Below, piece after piece: positions 50,719-59,158 of a stretch of DNA of 64,000 nt (position 1 is its first letter; the number at the start of each line of letters is the position of its first letter). The stretch comes from AP-15 sp963703745 (GTDB lineage: Bacteria > Pseudomonadota > Alphaproteobacteria > ATCC43930 > CGMCC-115725). The notes under the pieces are model-generated. The model was given only the letters and a program-made list of their open reading frames with translations, ran no database searches and was not told the DNA's origin. The position numbers and the translations under genes are program-made. The DNA lies in the NCBI GenBank assembly GCA_963703745.1, contig CAVPFL010000002.1:1178001-1242000 (forward strand), given 5' to 3'.

Positions 50719-52431
50719 ATGACCGCATCATCTCCGCATCGGCCGACCATCGCCGTGACGCAGCATGCGATCTCAGCGGGCCATTATCTTGCGGCCACCG
50801 CCGGTTTTGACATTTTGCAAGCTGGCGGCAACGCCATCGATGCCGGTTGTGCTGCCGGGATTGCGCTTGGCGTGCTCCAGAGCGATCTCGTCGACGTCGC
50901 CGGGGTTGCGCCGATTATGATTTACCTCGCCGATAAGCAAGATGTGGTGACGATCGCCGGTCTCGGGCCCTGGCCGAAGACGCTCGATCCTGAGCTGTTC
51001 CAGCGCGAGCACGCCGGCAGGATCCCAAAGGGTGTTCTGCGAACGGTGGTTCCCGCCGCGCCCGACGCCTGGATCACGGCGCTCAGGCGGTACGGCACGA
51101 TGAGTTTTGGCGAGGTTGCGGCGGCGGCGATCGGTTTGGCGCGCGACGGCTTTCCGATGTATCCGCTGATGGCCGAGAGCCTGAAGCGGCACGAGGCGGA
51201 TCATCGCTCCTGGCCGTCGACTGCGGCGATCTTTTTGCCCGACGGGCGGTTGCCCGAAGTTGGCGAGGTCTTCCGGCAGACCGACCTCGCGGGATCGTTG
51301 CAATACATGGCCGACGAGGAGCGTGCCGCGGCCCCGCGGGGCCGCGAAGCCGGGCTCGAGGCGGCGCGTGACGCCTTTTATCGCGGCGATATCGCCCGCA
51401 AGATTGTCGCCTTTATGAAGCAGGAGGGCGGGCTCCTGTCAGCGGAGGACCTCGCCGAATACCGCTCACCGGTCGGCCCGCCCGAGCGGCGCCGCTTCGG
51501 CGATCTGGAAGTCTTCACTTGCGGGGCGTGGTGCCAGGGCCCGGTGCTGCTGCAGACTTTAGCATTGCTCGAAGGAACGGACCTCTCGAGCCTCGGTCAC
51601 AACAGTGCGGATTACATCCACCAACTCGCCGAGGCATTGAAGCTCGCCTTCGCCGATCGCGAAGCCTATTACGGCGACCCGGCGATGGTCGAAGTGCCGC
51701 TCGCAACTCTGATTTCATCGGAATATGCCGGAGAGCGAAGAAAACTGATCCGCCCCGAGCGCGCCTGGGCCGAAATGCCGCCGGCCGGTGACCTTGGCCG
51801 CAGGGGTGCTCGCTTCCGCGCAAGTCTCGGCGACCCTAACCCCGAGCCCGACACGTCCTATGTTTGTGTCGCCGACCGATTCGGCAATTTGTTCTCGGCC
51901 ACGCCAAGCGACGGCTCCTACGGTTCTCCGGTGGTCCCGGGAACCGGCCTCATTCCTTCCAATCGGGGATCTCAGTCACGCCCCGACCCGCGCCACCCGG
52001 CCGGTGTCGCGCCCGGCAAGCGGCCGCGCCTGACGCCGAACCCAGCCCTGGCGATTAGGGGGCGCGACCAGTTCTTGCCGTTCGGCACACCAGGCGGCGA
52101 CGTGCAAACTCAGGCGATGCTGCAGGTGTTGCTAAACCTGTTCGTCTTCGGTCAGGGCGTGCAGTCGGCCATCGAGTCGCCGCGTTTTGCGACCTACAGC
52201 TTTCCGTCCTCGTTTGCGCCGTTCGAATATTATCCGGCTCGGTTGGCGGTCGAAGGCCGCATTGCCGAATTGGTGACGGCCGAGCTCGCCCGGCGTGGGC
52301 ATCAAATTCAGCATTGGCCCGACTGGATCTGGACCGCCGGCGCGGTCTGCGCGATCCTTGCCGACCGCCGCCGCGGCGTCCTCGAAGCCGGCGCCGATCC
52401 CCGCCGCGCAGCTTACGCCCTCGGGTGGTAA
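50719..52431 (+). CDS. ggt: Gamma-glutamyltransferase family protein
   Basis: A 570-residue Ntn-hydrolase of the gamma-glutamyltransferase family, made as a precursor that cuts itself in two. The predicted new N-terminal threonine is T379 in PEPDTSYVCVADRFGNL; the usual motif is TTH. The large-subunit marks LQAGGNAIDAGCAAGIALGV and GLGPWPKTLDPELF are present, and GTPGGDVQTQAMLQVLLNLF lies near residue 465. There is no signal peptide, so it may act in the cytoplasm on gamma-glutamyl or cephalosporin-like amides. ATG 50719 has AAGGGA behind it. It is divergent from the hydantoinase operon. Confidence 0.88.
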   Translation: MTASSPHRPTIAVTQHAISAGHYLAATAGFDILQAGGNAIDAGCAAGIALGVLQSDLVDVAGVAPIMIYLADKQDVVTIAGLGPWPKTLDPELFQREHAGRIPKGVLRTVVPAAPDAWITALRRYGTMSFGEVAAAAIGLARDGFPMYPLMAESLKRHEADHRSWPSTAAIFLPDGRLPEVGEVFRQTDLAGSLQYMADEERAAAPRGREAGLEAARDAFYRGDIARKIVAFMKQEGGLLSAEDLAEYRSPVGPPERRRFGDLEVFTCGAWCQGPVLLQTLALLEGTDLSSLGHNSADYIHQLAEALKLAFADREAYYGDPAMVEVPLATLISSEYAGERRKLIRPERAWAEMPPAGDLGRRGARFRASLGDPNPEPDTSYVCVADRFGNLFSATPSDGSYGSPVVPGTGLIPSNRGSQSRPDPRHPAGVAPGKRPRLTPNPALAIRGRDQFLPFGTPGGDVQTQAMLQVLLNLFVFGQGVQSAIESPRFATYSFPSSFAPFEYYPARLAVEGRIAELVTAELARRGHQIQHWPDWIWTAGAVCAILADRRRGVLEAGADPRRAAYALGW

Positions 52432-52447
52432 TGCGCGCTCGTGCGGT

Positions 52448-52903
52448 TCATCCGGCCTTGGCCTCGAATGTCGCGGCTACCGTCTTTGCCATCTCCAGGA
52501 ATTGGTGTCGCACCTTTTGGTCGGAGATCGCGTAATAGAGCCGGATGAACTCGATCGTTTCGGGCCGCTGCAGCTGCTCGCGCCACAGCTTGTCCTCAGG
52601 GCTGAGATCGGCATCCTCCTGCTGAAGATCGCCAAAGAAGTAAGAGATCGGCACACCCAGAATTTCTGCCATTGCCGAGAGCCGAGAAGCACTCACGCGA
52701 TTAGCACCGCCCTCGTATTTCTGCACCTGCTGGAATGTGAGACCGAGCGCGTTGGCGAGCGTTTCCTGGTTCATGCCGAGCAGAAGGCGGCGCATGCGGA
52801 CCCGCGCGCCGACATGTACGTCAATCGGGTTTGGCACACCTGTGCCGCGTCCATATTTCGGCGCCGGCTTCGGCTCTTCCAACTCATTTGATGATCGCTT
52901 CAA
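52448..52903 (-). CDS. XRE-type helix-turn-helix regulator
   Basis: A 151-residue transcription factor with an N-terminal XRE-like HTH: VHVGARVRMRRLLLGMNQET, then LANALGLTFQQVQKYEGGAN and RLSAMAEILGVPISYFFGDL. The rest is helical and acidic (RPETIEFIRLYYAISDQKVR) and may hold the dimer interface. This HTH form is frequent in Rhizobiales and Rhodospirillales, where it regulates stress or polysaccharide genes in some species. The start is uncertain: TTG 52903 has AAGGA at a good distance, while the frame extends to 52963. It is convergent with ggt. Confidence 0.85.
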   Translation of the reverse strand: MKRSSNELEEPKPAPKYGRGTGVPNPIDVHVGARVRMRRLLLGMNQETLANALGLTFQQVQKYEGGANRVSASRLSAMAEILGVPISYFFGDLQQEDADLSPEDKLWREQLQRPETIEFIRLYYAISDQKVRHQFLEMAKTVAATFEAKAG

Positions 52904-53114
52904 GGGACCATTCCTTTCCGCACCGTGCGCCGCAAGGTTGCAACCGGCTCGCTTGGAACGCAAGAGCCAATCGCAAATCGCTACGCAAGGCAGGCAACGG
53001 CGCAGGCAGGATTACGCGTAGGTTGAACACAAGTTGTTTGGATTGGTTAATTTTTTGTTGGAGAGATGAAACCTTGCCATCGATCTTGAATGACAGCGGT
53101 TGCCCACCGAAAAC

Positions 53115-53369
53115 TCAGCCATCCCTCCGGCCGGTCTCGTCATAGCCGCGCCGGTTGCTGAAGAAAACCAGCGACATCAAGCCGATACCCAGCACCAATG
53201 TGACAAAAATCCCGAGGCCCATCGCGAACCAGCCGGCTTCGCTGATTTCCGAATCGCCCGTGTCGCTCCAAAATTCGCCGATCACGACGGCGACCGCCAC
53301 TACGGCAGCGACCGCCAAAGTCGCCGCGATCCAGGTAACGGGCGGTCCGTTGTGACGTCTGTGGATCAT
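53115..53369 (-). CDS. Small two-span membrane protein coupled to UdgX-like gene
   Basis: An 84-residue membrane protein with two hydrophobic helices (VTWIAATLAVAAVVAVAVVI and WFAMGLGIFVTLVLGIGLMS), an acidic loop between them (SDTGDSEISE) and a basic, hydrophilic tail. I know no named family. The ATG overlaps the stop of the uracil-DNA glycosylase gene by 4 bp (ATGA), so they are co-translated. The upstream extension to 53693 is a shadow of the glycosylase gene. Confidence 0.65.
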   Translation of the reverse strand: MIHRRHNGPPVTWIAATLAVAAVVAVAVVIGEFWSDTGDSEISEAGWFAMGLGIFVTLVLGIGLMSLVFFSNRRGYDETGRRDG

Positions 53370-54016
53370 GTCAGAATTGCTGCTATCTTGCGCAAATCCT
53401 CCACGAATCTGCGGGTTTCGCGTTCGCGCGTTTGCTCGTCGGGAGCGCGCAAAAGAGACGAGGGGTGCACGGTCGCAAGCGCATAGGGCGCCAATGCCGA
53501 TGGCACCAATCGGCCGCGGTCCCTGGTCACGCGAAATGCTCTTCCGAACAGCGCCTGCGCCGCTGTCGCGCCCAGAGCGACAACGATTCGCGGCGCCACT
53601 GCGGCGATCTCGGCTTCGAGCCATGGAAAACAGGCTTCGATCTCGACCGCTCCCGGCTTGCTGTGAATCCGCCGCGGCCCGCGCGGCACCCATTTGAAGT
53701 GCTTGACGACGTTGGTGACGTAAGTCCGAGATCGCTCGATCCCGGCCTCGGCGAGGCAGCGGTCGAGCAGCTTGCCCGCCGGGCCGACAAACGGGTGACC
53801 GGCGAGATCCTCCGCGTCTCCCGGCTGCTCGCCGATCAGCATGATGAGCGCCCCCTCGGGACCCTCACCAAACACGGTTTGGGTGGCGTTCCGATACAAC
53901 GCACAAGCAGTGCAGTTGGTCGCGGACTCGCGCAAACTGGCAATCGTCGTTGCCGTGGCAGGTGGCTCCTGCAGACTAGGGGGACGCGAGTTTGGCGGCT
54001 GGGTGGTCATATTCAT
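53366..54016 (-). CDS. UdgX-type uracil-DNA glycosylase superfamily protein
   Basis: A 216-residue member of the uracil-DNA glycosylase superfamily. Motif A is MLIGEQPGDAEDLAGHPFVG, the C-terminal motif ATVHPSSLLRAP, and cysteines in NCTACALYRNATQ plus a later ACFPW would hold a 4Fe-4S cluster as in family 4. It also has the loop HFKWVPRGPRRIHSKPGAVE. The RRIH in it matches the signature of UdgX, whose histidine forms a covalent bond with uracil sites in DNA (known for the mycobacterial enzyme). Start 54016 gives the usual length; the frame to 54334 is a shadow of the pseudogene on the other strand. Confidence 0.87.
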   Translation of the reverse strand: MNMTTQPPNSRPPSLQEPPATATTIASLRESATNCTACALYRNATQTVFGEGPEGALIMLIGEQPGDAEDLAGHPFVGPAGKLLDRCLAEAGIERSRTYVTNVVKHFKWVPRGPRRIHSKPGAVEIEACFPWLEAEIAAVAPRIVVALGATAAQALFGRAFRVTRDRGRLVPSALAPYALATVHPSSLLRAPDEQTRERETRRFVEDLRKIAAILT

Positions 54017-54028
54017 GTAAACGCCGCA

Positions 54029-54460
54029 TCGTCCATCTTGCTGCGAATGCCATTGCGCATCCGCGCTCGTTGCGCCAACGCGATGGCCGTCACCAACTTC
54101 CTGGCTGAGCATCCCAAAGTGACCCGCGTCATTCGCCAGAGCCAAACGACGGGCGAGCCGCGGCCTCGTGCCGACGCCTAGCTGTAAGGCGGCTATGGCG
54201 GGCTCGTCGGTTCTGAGCTGAAGGGCGGACGCGAGGTCGCACGCCGCTTCATCGACGCGCCCAAGATGTTTTACCCAGTCGGCAACATCGGCGATGCGCG
54301 CCGCTTGGCGATCCATCCGGCGACGACGACCCATTCGCAGCTCTCACCGGAAGAGCAGCTGCAGACCGGGGCCGACGAAAATTACGTCCGCCTGTCGATC
54401 GGGATCGAGCATGAGGAGGACTTTATCTCCGATCTGGCCCAAGCGCTCGACGTCGCCTGA
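54029..54460 (+). pseudogene. O-acetylhomoserine sulfhydrylase remnant (C-terminal part)
   Basis: A single plus-strand frame resembles the last 140 residues of PLP-dependent O-acetylhomoserine (thiol)-lyase: PLRIRARCANAMAVTNFLAE, HPKVTRV, then LKGGREVARRFIDAPKMFYP, VGNIGDARRLAIHPATTTHS, QLSPEEQ and RLSIGIEHEEDFISDLAQAL. Two in-frame stops break it (TAG 54179-54181, TAA 54185-54187) next to a stretch where the conserved substrate-site residues are lost. The first two-thirds of the gene, including the PLP lysine, is absent. It is the only trace of methionine synthesis here. Confidence 0.82.
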
Positions 54461-54649
54461 TCCGCGCCTTCCACTGGCAAACGATGGGGCCGCGGCCTTT
54501 CCGGCCGCGCGTGATTCCGCGGCCTGAAAATCTTTTTTTGGACGTGAGCAAGATCACACATGGGTCCGGTAACCGGCATTACGTTGTGTCGGGCCCGACG
54601 AGGTTAACCTCTGATTGGGCTCTCTGAACGAATCAACGGAGTACACGCG

Positions 54650-56293
54650 ATGAACAGCTCTGGTGCTTCCCGGCGCACGCTGTCCAACAGCATGCATCAT
54701 TTGCCGGCCGGCTCCGTAAGGAAGCAACGAACCAACTCCAACAAATGGATCGAGCTAACGGTTGGCGTACGCCGGCTCAAGGACCTGCCGGATCTGTCGG
54801 CGCTCGACACCAAGCTGCCGGGCGAGCGACGTTACATGACCCGGGATCAACTCAAGAACGATTACGGCTCTGATCCCGCGGCGGTGGAGGCGATCGAGAA
54901 GTTCGCCACCGACCATCACCTGGTCGTTACCAAGGACGAGCGAGCCTCGGCACGGCTCGCCTTAGGAGGCACCGTCGCCAATCTCAGCGCTGCCTTCGGC
55001 GTCACCCTATTCGACTACACCCATCCCCGCCTCGGGGATTTCCATGCGCGCACCGGGCCGATCTCGGTCCCCACCGCACTCGGCGATGCGATTACCGGCG
55101 TGTTCGGCTTCAACAACCATCGCGCGCTGCGTCGCCTTCCCCGCAAATCGCGATTGAGCGAAATGCGGCCGAATGCGGCTGCGCAATCTCGCCCCTGGTT
55201 CATCCCGACGGAACTGGCGACGATCTATAATTTCCCGAATGCGAATGCGCAAAATCAGTGTATCGGCCTCCTCGAATTCGGCGGGGGGGTGGAGCAATCC
55301 GACGTTGCCGCGTATTTCCAGAAGATCGGGGTACCGGCGCCCAACATCCAAATCGTCGCCGTCGATGGAGTCAGCACCGATCCGGCCACCGACCCGGATT
55401 CGACCGGAGAAGTCATGCTCGACGTCGATGTTGCCGGTGCGATGGCCGGCGGCGCGAAGATCGCCGTCTACTTTTCGACGTTCGACGAGAAGGGCTTCAT
55501 CGATTGCTTGAGCGCCGTCATCAATGATGCTGCAAACGATCCCGGCGTGGTGTCGATTAGCTGGGGGTGGGACGAAAACCAACCGTTCAACAACACAGTT
55601 CTATGGTCGCCGGCGGCAATCGATCATGTCAACCAGAGCCTGCTGGCGGCGGCGCAACTGGGCATCACAGTTTGCGTCTCTACCGGTGACGACGGCTCCG
55701 AGGCCCAGGTCAAGGACGGCCACGCGCATGTCAACTTTCCGGCGACGAGCCCTTATGTTCTGGCGGTCGGCGGCACCACCCTGCACGCCCGCAAGAGCGC
55801 CAAGGGTGGTCAGACCGCGATCACCGAGGTCGTGTGGAACGACGGCCCGGGCAGCGGCACGGGTGGCGGGGTCAGCGATATCACGCCGGTTCCAAGCTAC
55901 CAGGAGGGCAAGGTACCGCGGTCGATCAATCCCGGAAATTTTGCCGGGCGGGCGATCCCCGATGTCGCGGCCGATGCTGACCCCAATACCGGTTATCTCA
56001 CCATGTCGGGCGGGCAGCTCGGCATTGTCGGCGGGACCAGCGCCTCCGCTCCGCTGTGGGGGAGCTTGATCACCCGCATCAATGCATCGCTGGGCGCGCG
56101 GGTCGGCAACTTCAACGCGCTGCTCTACCAGAAGATCGGGCCCGCGAAAGTGCTGCGCGACATCACCAGCGGCAACAACGACACAGAGGGGCTTCTCAAT
56201 GGCCAGTTCCCGGCGGGTCCCGGTTGGGACGCTTGCACCGGATGGGGGGCGCCCGACGGCAACAACTTGTTGAACGCGCTGAAATCGAAGTAA
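54650..56293 (+). CDS. Sedolisin (S53) serine-carboxyl peptidase, pro-kumamolisin type
   Basis: A 547-residue S53 peptidase, paralogous to the one at 12502. The pro-domain spans about residues 35-170 (ARLALGGTVANLSAAFGVTL). The catalytic set is E254 and D258 in GEVMLDVDVAGAM, D347 in STGDDGS and S464 in GGTSASAPLW. The calcium-binding end reads RDITSGNND and DACTGWG. As in the other copy, there is no signal peptide, only a polar basic N-terminus. ATG 54650 is preceded by a weak CGGAG. A TTCG hairpin follows the stop. Confidence 0.93.
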   Translation: MNSSGASRRTLSNSMHHLPAGSVRKQRTNSNKWIELTVGVRRLKDLPDLSALDTKLPGERRYMTRDQLKNDYGSDPAAVEAIEKFATDHHLVVTKDERASARLALGGTVANLSAAFGVTLFDYTHPRLGDFHARTGPISVPTALGDAITGVFGFNNHRALRRLPRKSRLSEMRPNAAAQSRPWFIPTELATIYNFPNANAQNQCIGLLEFGGGVEQSDVAAYFQKIGVPAPNIQIVAVDGVSTDPATDPDSTGEVMLDVDVAGAMAGGAKIAVYFSTFDEKGFIDCLSAVINDAANDPGVVSISWGWDENQPFNNTVLWSPAAIDHVNQSLLAAAQLGITVCVSTGDDGSEAQVKDGHAHVNFPATSPYVLAVGGTTLHARKSAKGGQTAITEVVWNDGPGSGTGGGVSDITPVPSYQEGKVPRSINPGNFAGRAIPDVAADADPNTGYLTMSGGQLGIVGGTSASAPLWGSLITRINASLGARVGNFNALLYQKIGPAKVLRDITSGNNDTEGLLNGQFPAGPGWDACTGWGAPDGNNLLNALKSK

Positions 56294-56316
56294 CGAGCGC
56301 CGGCCGCCAACTTCCT

Positions 56317-56336
56317 CAGGGGCCTTCGGGCCCCTG
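56317..56336 (+). terminator. Stem-loop after the second sedolisin
   Basis: CAGGGGCC and GGCCCCTG form a perfect 8-bp stem around a stable TTCG loop, 23 bp after the sedolisin stop. No T-run follows, so it may be a weak terminator or an mRNA-stabilising hairpin. Confidence 0.5.
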
Positions 56337-56430
56337 GGGACCCGCCCCCATCAAGGGGGCAGTACCTTGCCGTCAGCTTGCGGGACTCTTCGCCGTCCCC
56401 GGATGTGTGAATGCGGTAGCGGCCGGCGGG
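56330..56430 (-). repeat. Inverted copy of the repeat at 1565-1650
   Basis: Read on the minus strand, it has the same order of blocks as the copy near the left end: GCATTCACACATCCGGGGAC, GGCGAAGA.TCCCGCAAGC, GACGGCAAG.TACT, and CCCCCTTGATGGGGGCGGG. The two copies are about 54.7 kb apart and about 90% alike by eye. Confidence 0.7.
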
Positions 56431-56504
56431 GGGAGAGGGCGCAGCTTCACCTGTGGTAACCGATTCCGGATCCTTCCCTCATTTTTGGCCAGGCTCTTCT
56501 CACG

Positions 56505-57833
56505 TTAGGCCGGCTTGGTGCCGACTGCGCAGTGATGAGCGGTGGCGATGAAGAATGTCCCCTCGGCCTCGGCCTGCACGGCGGCGGACCGCCACTCGGC
56601 GGCTTCCTCCGTGGTCAGCATCGCCAGAATCTGCTGCTGGGAGATGGTAAACCGTGAGATTTCGGCTGGGGTTATCGCGACGAGCTGTGGAAAGCATCTG
56701 AGCTCGGTCAATCCCGCCGCGTGAAATCGCCGGTAGAGGCTCGCGTCGGCGCATCCCGCGGTGGCGACACCGGCACCGATCAATCCGGGCCTGTCGACCT
56801 TGGCCCGCAACGCCGCGGTGATCGGTAAGTTTGCCCAGGACGGCATGTCGCACGAGCGGACGATTGCCGCCACCCGCCCGCCCGGCCCGGTGACCCGGAC
56901 CAATTCGGCGAGCATTCGGTTGGCATCACCTTCCTCCATGACCGTAAACGAGAGCGCGACATCGACGCTATCGGCCGCGAGCGGGATCGCCTCGGCGCTC
57001 CCTTCCCGAAAGCTCATTCGCTCGGCGAGCCCGGCGCGCTTTGCCAAAGACGCCGCATCGCGCAGCAAATAGGGGTTGATGTCGACATCAATGATCGGGT
57101 TGGCGCCGATGGTGCGGCGCGCGATCTCGCGCAGGACCACCCCGGAGCCGCCGCCGACCTCGAGGACCACCTCGCCCGGTTGGATTTGAATCAGGTCCAA
57201 AACAGTCTGCACGAGACCCAGATACGTCGAGCGGCCGCGCGCTTCGAGGAGGCCGACGGAGCCGAGGAGCGGCCCACCGAGGCTGATCGTGCAATACCGC
57301 TCGCTGAGCTTCGGGATCAGCGGTTCCCATTGCGACGGCGCCAGGTCGAGCGGCATCAGGACAAGAGGCGGGCCCGCCCCGCGAATGCGGTAGAAAATCT
57401 CCGCCACCTCCCCTTCCCCCTCCGGCAATGACACCGATGGGGCCGAATGACGATCGAGAAGGCTCAGCATCGCGGGGCCGATTTCCGACCCGCGGTCGGC
57501 GATGACGTCCGACCAAGGGTGGCACTCGAAGCCGCACAGGAGGAGTGAGGCAGCGCCGGGAAGGTCGGCTAGCAGTTTGACCGAGCCCTCCGCAGTGGGC
57601 CCCCGATCTCCCGCCACCACCAGCATGCGAGAAGCTAGGCCACGTATTCGACTCACGTCGAGGATCGGCGGATTGATCATAGCCAGCGAGGCAACCCGAT
57701 CCGGGTGCCGGGTCGCCAATCCCTGCCAGTCGGTGAGCCCGAGCCGCCCGGCGGCGATGTGGGCTTTTTCGATCCCGAGATGTCCAAACAGATCGACGAG
57801 GCACGCCTCGACCGGACGAGCTGCTGCCGTCAC
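56505..57833 (-). CDS. Alpha/beta-hydrolase-like and SAM methyltransferase fusion protein
   Basis: A 442-residue two-part protein. Residues 1-185 resemble an alpha/beta-hydrolase but miss its start and nucleophile: DLFGHLGIEKAHIAAGRLGL lies where the elbow should be, with G-R-L-G in place of G-x-S-x-G, and the rest (MLVVAGDRGPTAEGSVKLL, GFECHPWSDVIAD) follows the fold. Residues about 205-430 are a class I methyltransferase: GEVVLEVGGGSGVVLREIAR, VDVALSFTVMEEGDANRML and RVTGPGGRVAAIVR. GTG 57833 follows GGGGAGAGGAAC. The hydrolase part may be a dead enzyme serving as a binding module (inference). Confidence 0.8.
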   Translation of the reverse strand: MTAAARPVEACLVDLFGHLGIEKAHIAAGRLGLTDWQGLATRHPDRVASLAMINPPILDVSRIRGLASRMLVVAGDRGPTAEGSVKLLADLPGAASLLLCGFECHPWSDVIADRGSEIGPAMLSLLDRHSAPSVSLPEGEGEVAEIFYRIRGAGPPLVLMPLDLAPSQWEPLIPKLSERYCTISLGGPLLGSVGLLEARGRSTYLGLVQTVLDLIQIQPGEVVLEVGGGSGVVLREIARRTIGANPIIDVDINPYLLRDAASLAKRAGLAERMSFREGSAEAIPLAADSVDVALSFTVMEEGDANRMLAELVRVTGPGGRVAAIVRSCDMPSWANLPITAALRAKVDRPGLIGAGVATAGCADASLYRRFHAAGLTELRCFPQLVAITPAEISRFTISQQQILAMLTTEEAAEWRSAAVQAEAEGTFFIATAHHCAVGTKPA

Positions 57834-58198
57834 GTTCCTCTCCCCTTAAATGGGTCCAACGCCACTATAGCCCGCTCGCTAAGATTACTGGGTGGCAACC
57901 CTCGGGGCTCCCTCAGATACAACAAAACGTTGAGCAGATGATTCCACGCCGCTACATCTGCAGCAAATCTGCAGCGAGAGCTCTCCTTCAGGTTGAAACA
58001 CCTGTTCGACGCGGTGCCATGGTTAACCGCGATAGCTCCCCGCATCGCCGTCCGAAACCTTTAATGTCGGACAAGCAATTTAGTGATGGTGAGTATCGCA
58101 ATCAAGGGCTCGAGACCCTTCGCAACGCGGCGAGCACTAAACGCGACGATGGACCGATGGGAGTGGTAAGCTTCCGGGCAAAGGATCGGGAGGAAATC
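57834..58198. other. Divergent intergenic region without a supported gene
   Basis: The 365-bp gap lies between the methyltransferase fusion and the Tat amidohydrolase. A reading frame continues upstream of the amidohydrolase start, from 57938, but it has no protein-like texture and no ribosome binding site. Promoters for both genes should lie here; I see no clear consensus. Confidence 0.4.
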
Positions 58199-59158
58199 AT
58201 GCCGGGCACGCCGTGGGGTCGCCGCGAATTGCTGAAAGTCATGTCCGCTGGGGCTGCAGCCGGCTTGCTTGCCGGAGGCACACGCAATAGCGCCGCACAA
58301 CAGGTCAAATGGTCGACCGGCACCGAACCCCCGAAATTGACGGCGCCGGCAAATTCTTGTGACTGCCACCACCACATCTACGATGCCAAATATCCGGTCG
58401 ATCCCAGGTCGATGCTGCGCCCCGGAGATGCCTTGGTCGAGGATTACCGAGCTTTTCAGAAGCGGATCGGCACCAGCCGCAATGTCGTCGTGACGCCATC
58501 GACCTATGGCACCGACAACCGGGTCACGCTGGATGCCGTCACGGCGTTCGGGCCCACCGCACGAGCCGTCGTGGTGGTCGACGACACCGTCACCGATGCC
58601 GAGTTGAAGCGCATGCACGGCCTCGGCGCGCGCGGCATTCGCTTTAATCTGGCGCAGGCCGGAGCGACGACGCCGGAGATGATCGAACCGCTGTCGAAGC
58701 GGGTGAACGAGCTCGGATGGCACATCCAGATCAACGCGACTGCACCCAAGATCATCGAGATCATGCCAATCCTCGAGCGGGTGCCGTCGCCGATCGTCTT
58801 CGACCACCTTGCCCACATCCCCGAGCCCGAGGGGGTCAATCATCCGCTGTACGCGCAGATCCGGACGTTGCTCGACAAGGGTCGGACTTGGGTCAAATTG
58901 TCGGGCGCCTATGCCGACACCAAGGTCGGGCCGCCGACCTACGCCGACTCGACGGCGGTCGCGCAAGCCTACGTCAAGGCGGCACCCGAGCGGCTCGTCT
59001 GGGGCAGCGACTGGCCGCACCCGAGCGAACGGGAGAGCAAGCCTGACGATGCCGTATTGTTCGACCTTCTGCTGGTGTGGGCGCCAGACGAGGAAGTGCG
59101 CCACCACATCCTGGTCGAGAACCCGGCGATACTCTACGACTACCCGAAGAGCGCTTGA
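58199..59158 (+). CDS. Tat-exported amidohydrolase family 2 protein
   Basis: A 319-residue amidohydrolase. The N-terminus is a twin-arginine signal: WGRRELLKVMSAGAAAGLLA, cleaved near NSAAQQ. The enzyme part has the metal motif CDCHHHIYD near residue 60, VFDHLAHIPE near residue 202 and LVWGSDWPHPS near residue 265, as in 2-pyrone-4,6-dicarboxylate lactonase-like proteins. It should fold with its metal in the cytoplasm and act in the periplasm. ATG 58199 is fixed by GGGAGGAAA. Its stop overlaps the TTG start of the next gene. Confidence 0.88.
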   Translation: MPGTPWGRRELLKVMSAGAAAGLLAGGTRNSAAQQVKWSTGTEPPKLTAPANSCDCHHHIYDAKYPVDPRSMLRPGDALVEDYRAFQKRIGTSRNVVVTPSTYGTDNRVTLDAVTAFGPTARAVVVVDDTVTDAELKRMHGLGARGIRFNLAQAGATTPEMIEPLSKRVNELGWHIQINATAPKIIEIMPILERVPSPIVFDHLAHIPEPEGVNHPLYAQIRTLLDKGRTWVKLSGAYADTKVGPPTYADSTAVAQAYVKAAPERLVWGSDWPHPSERESKPDDAVLFDLLLVWAPDEEVRHHILVENPAILYDYPKSA

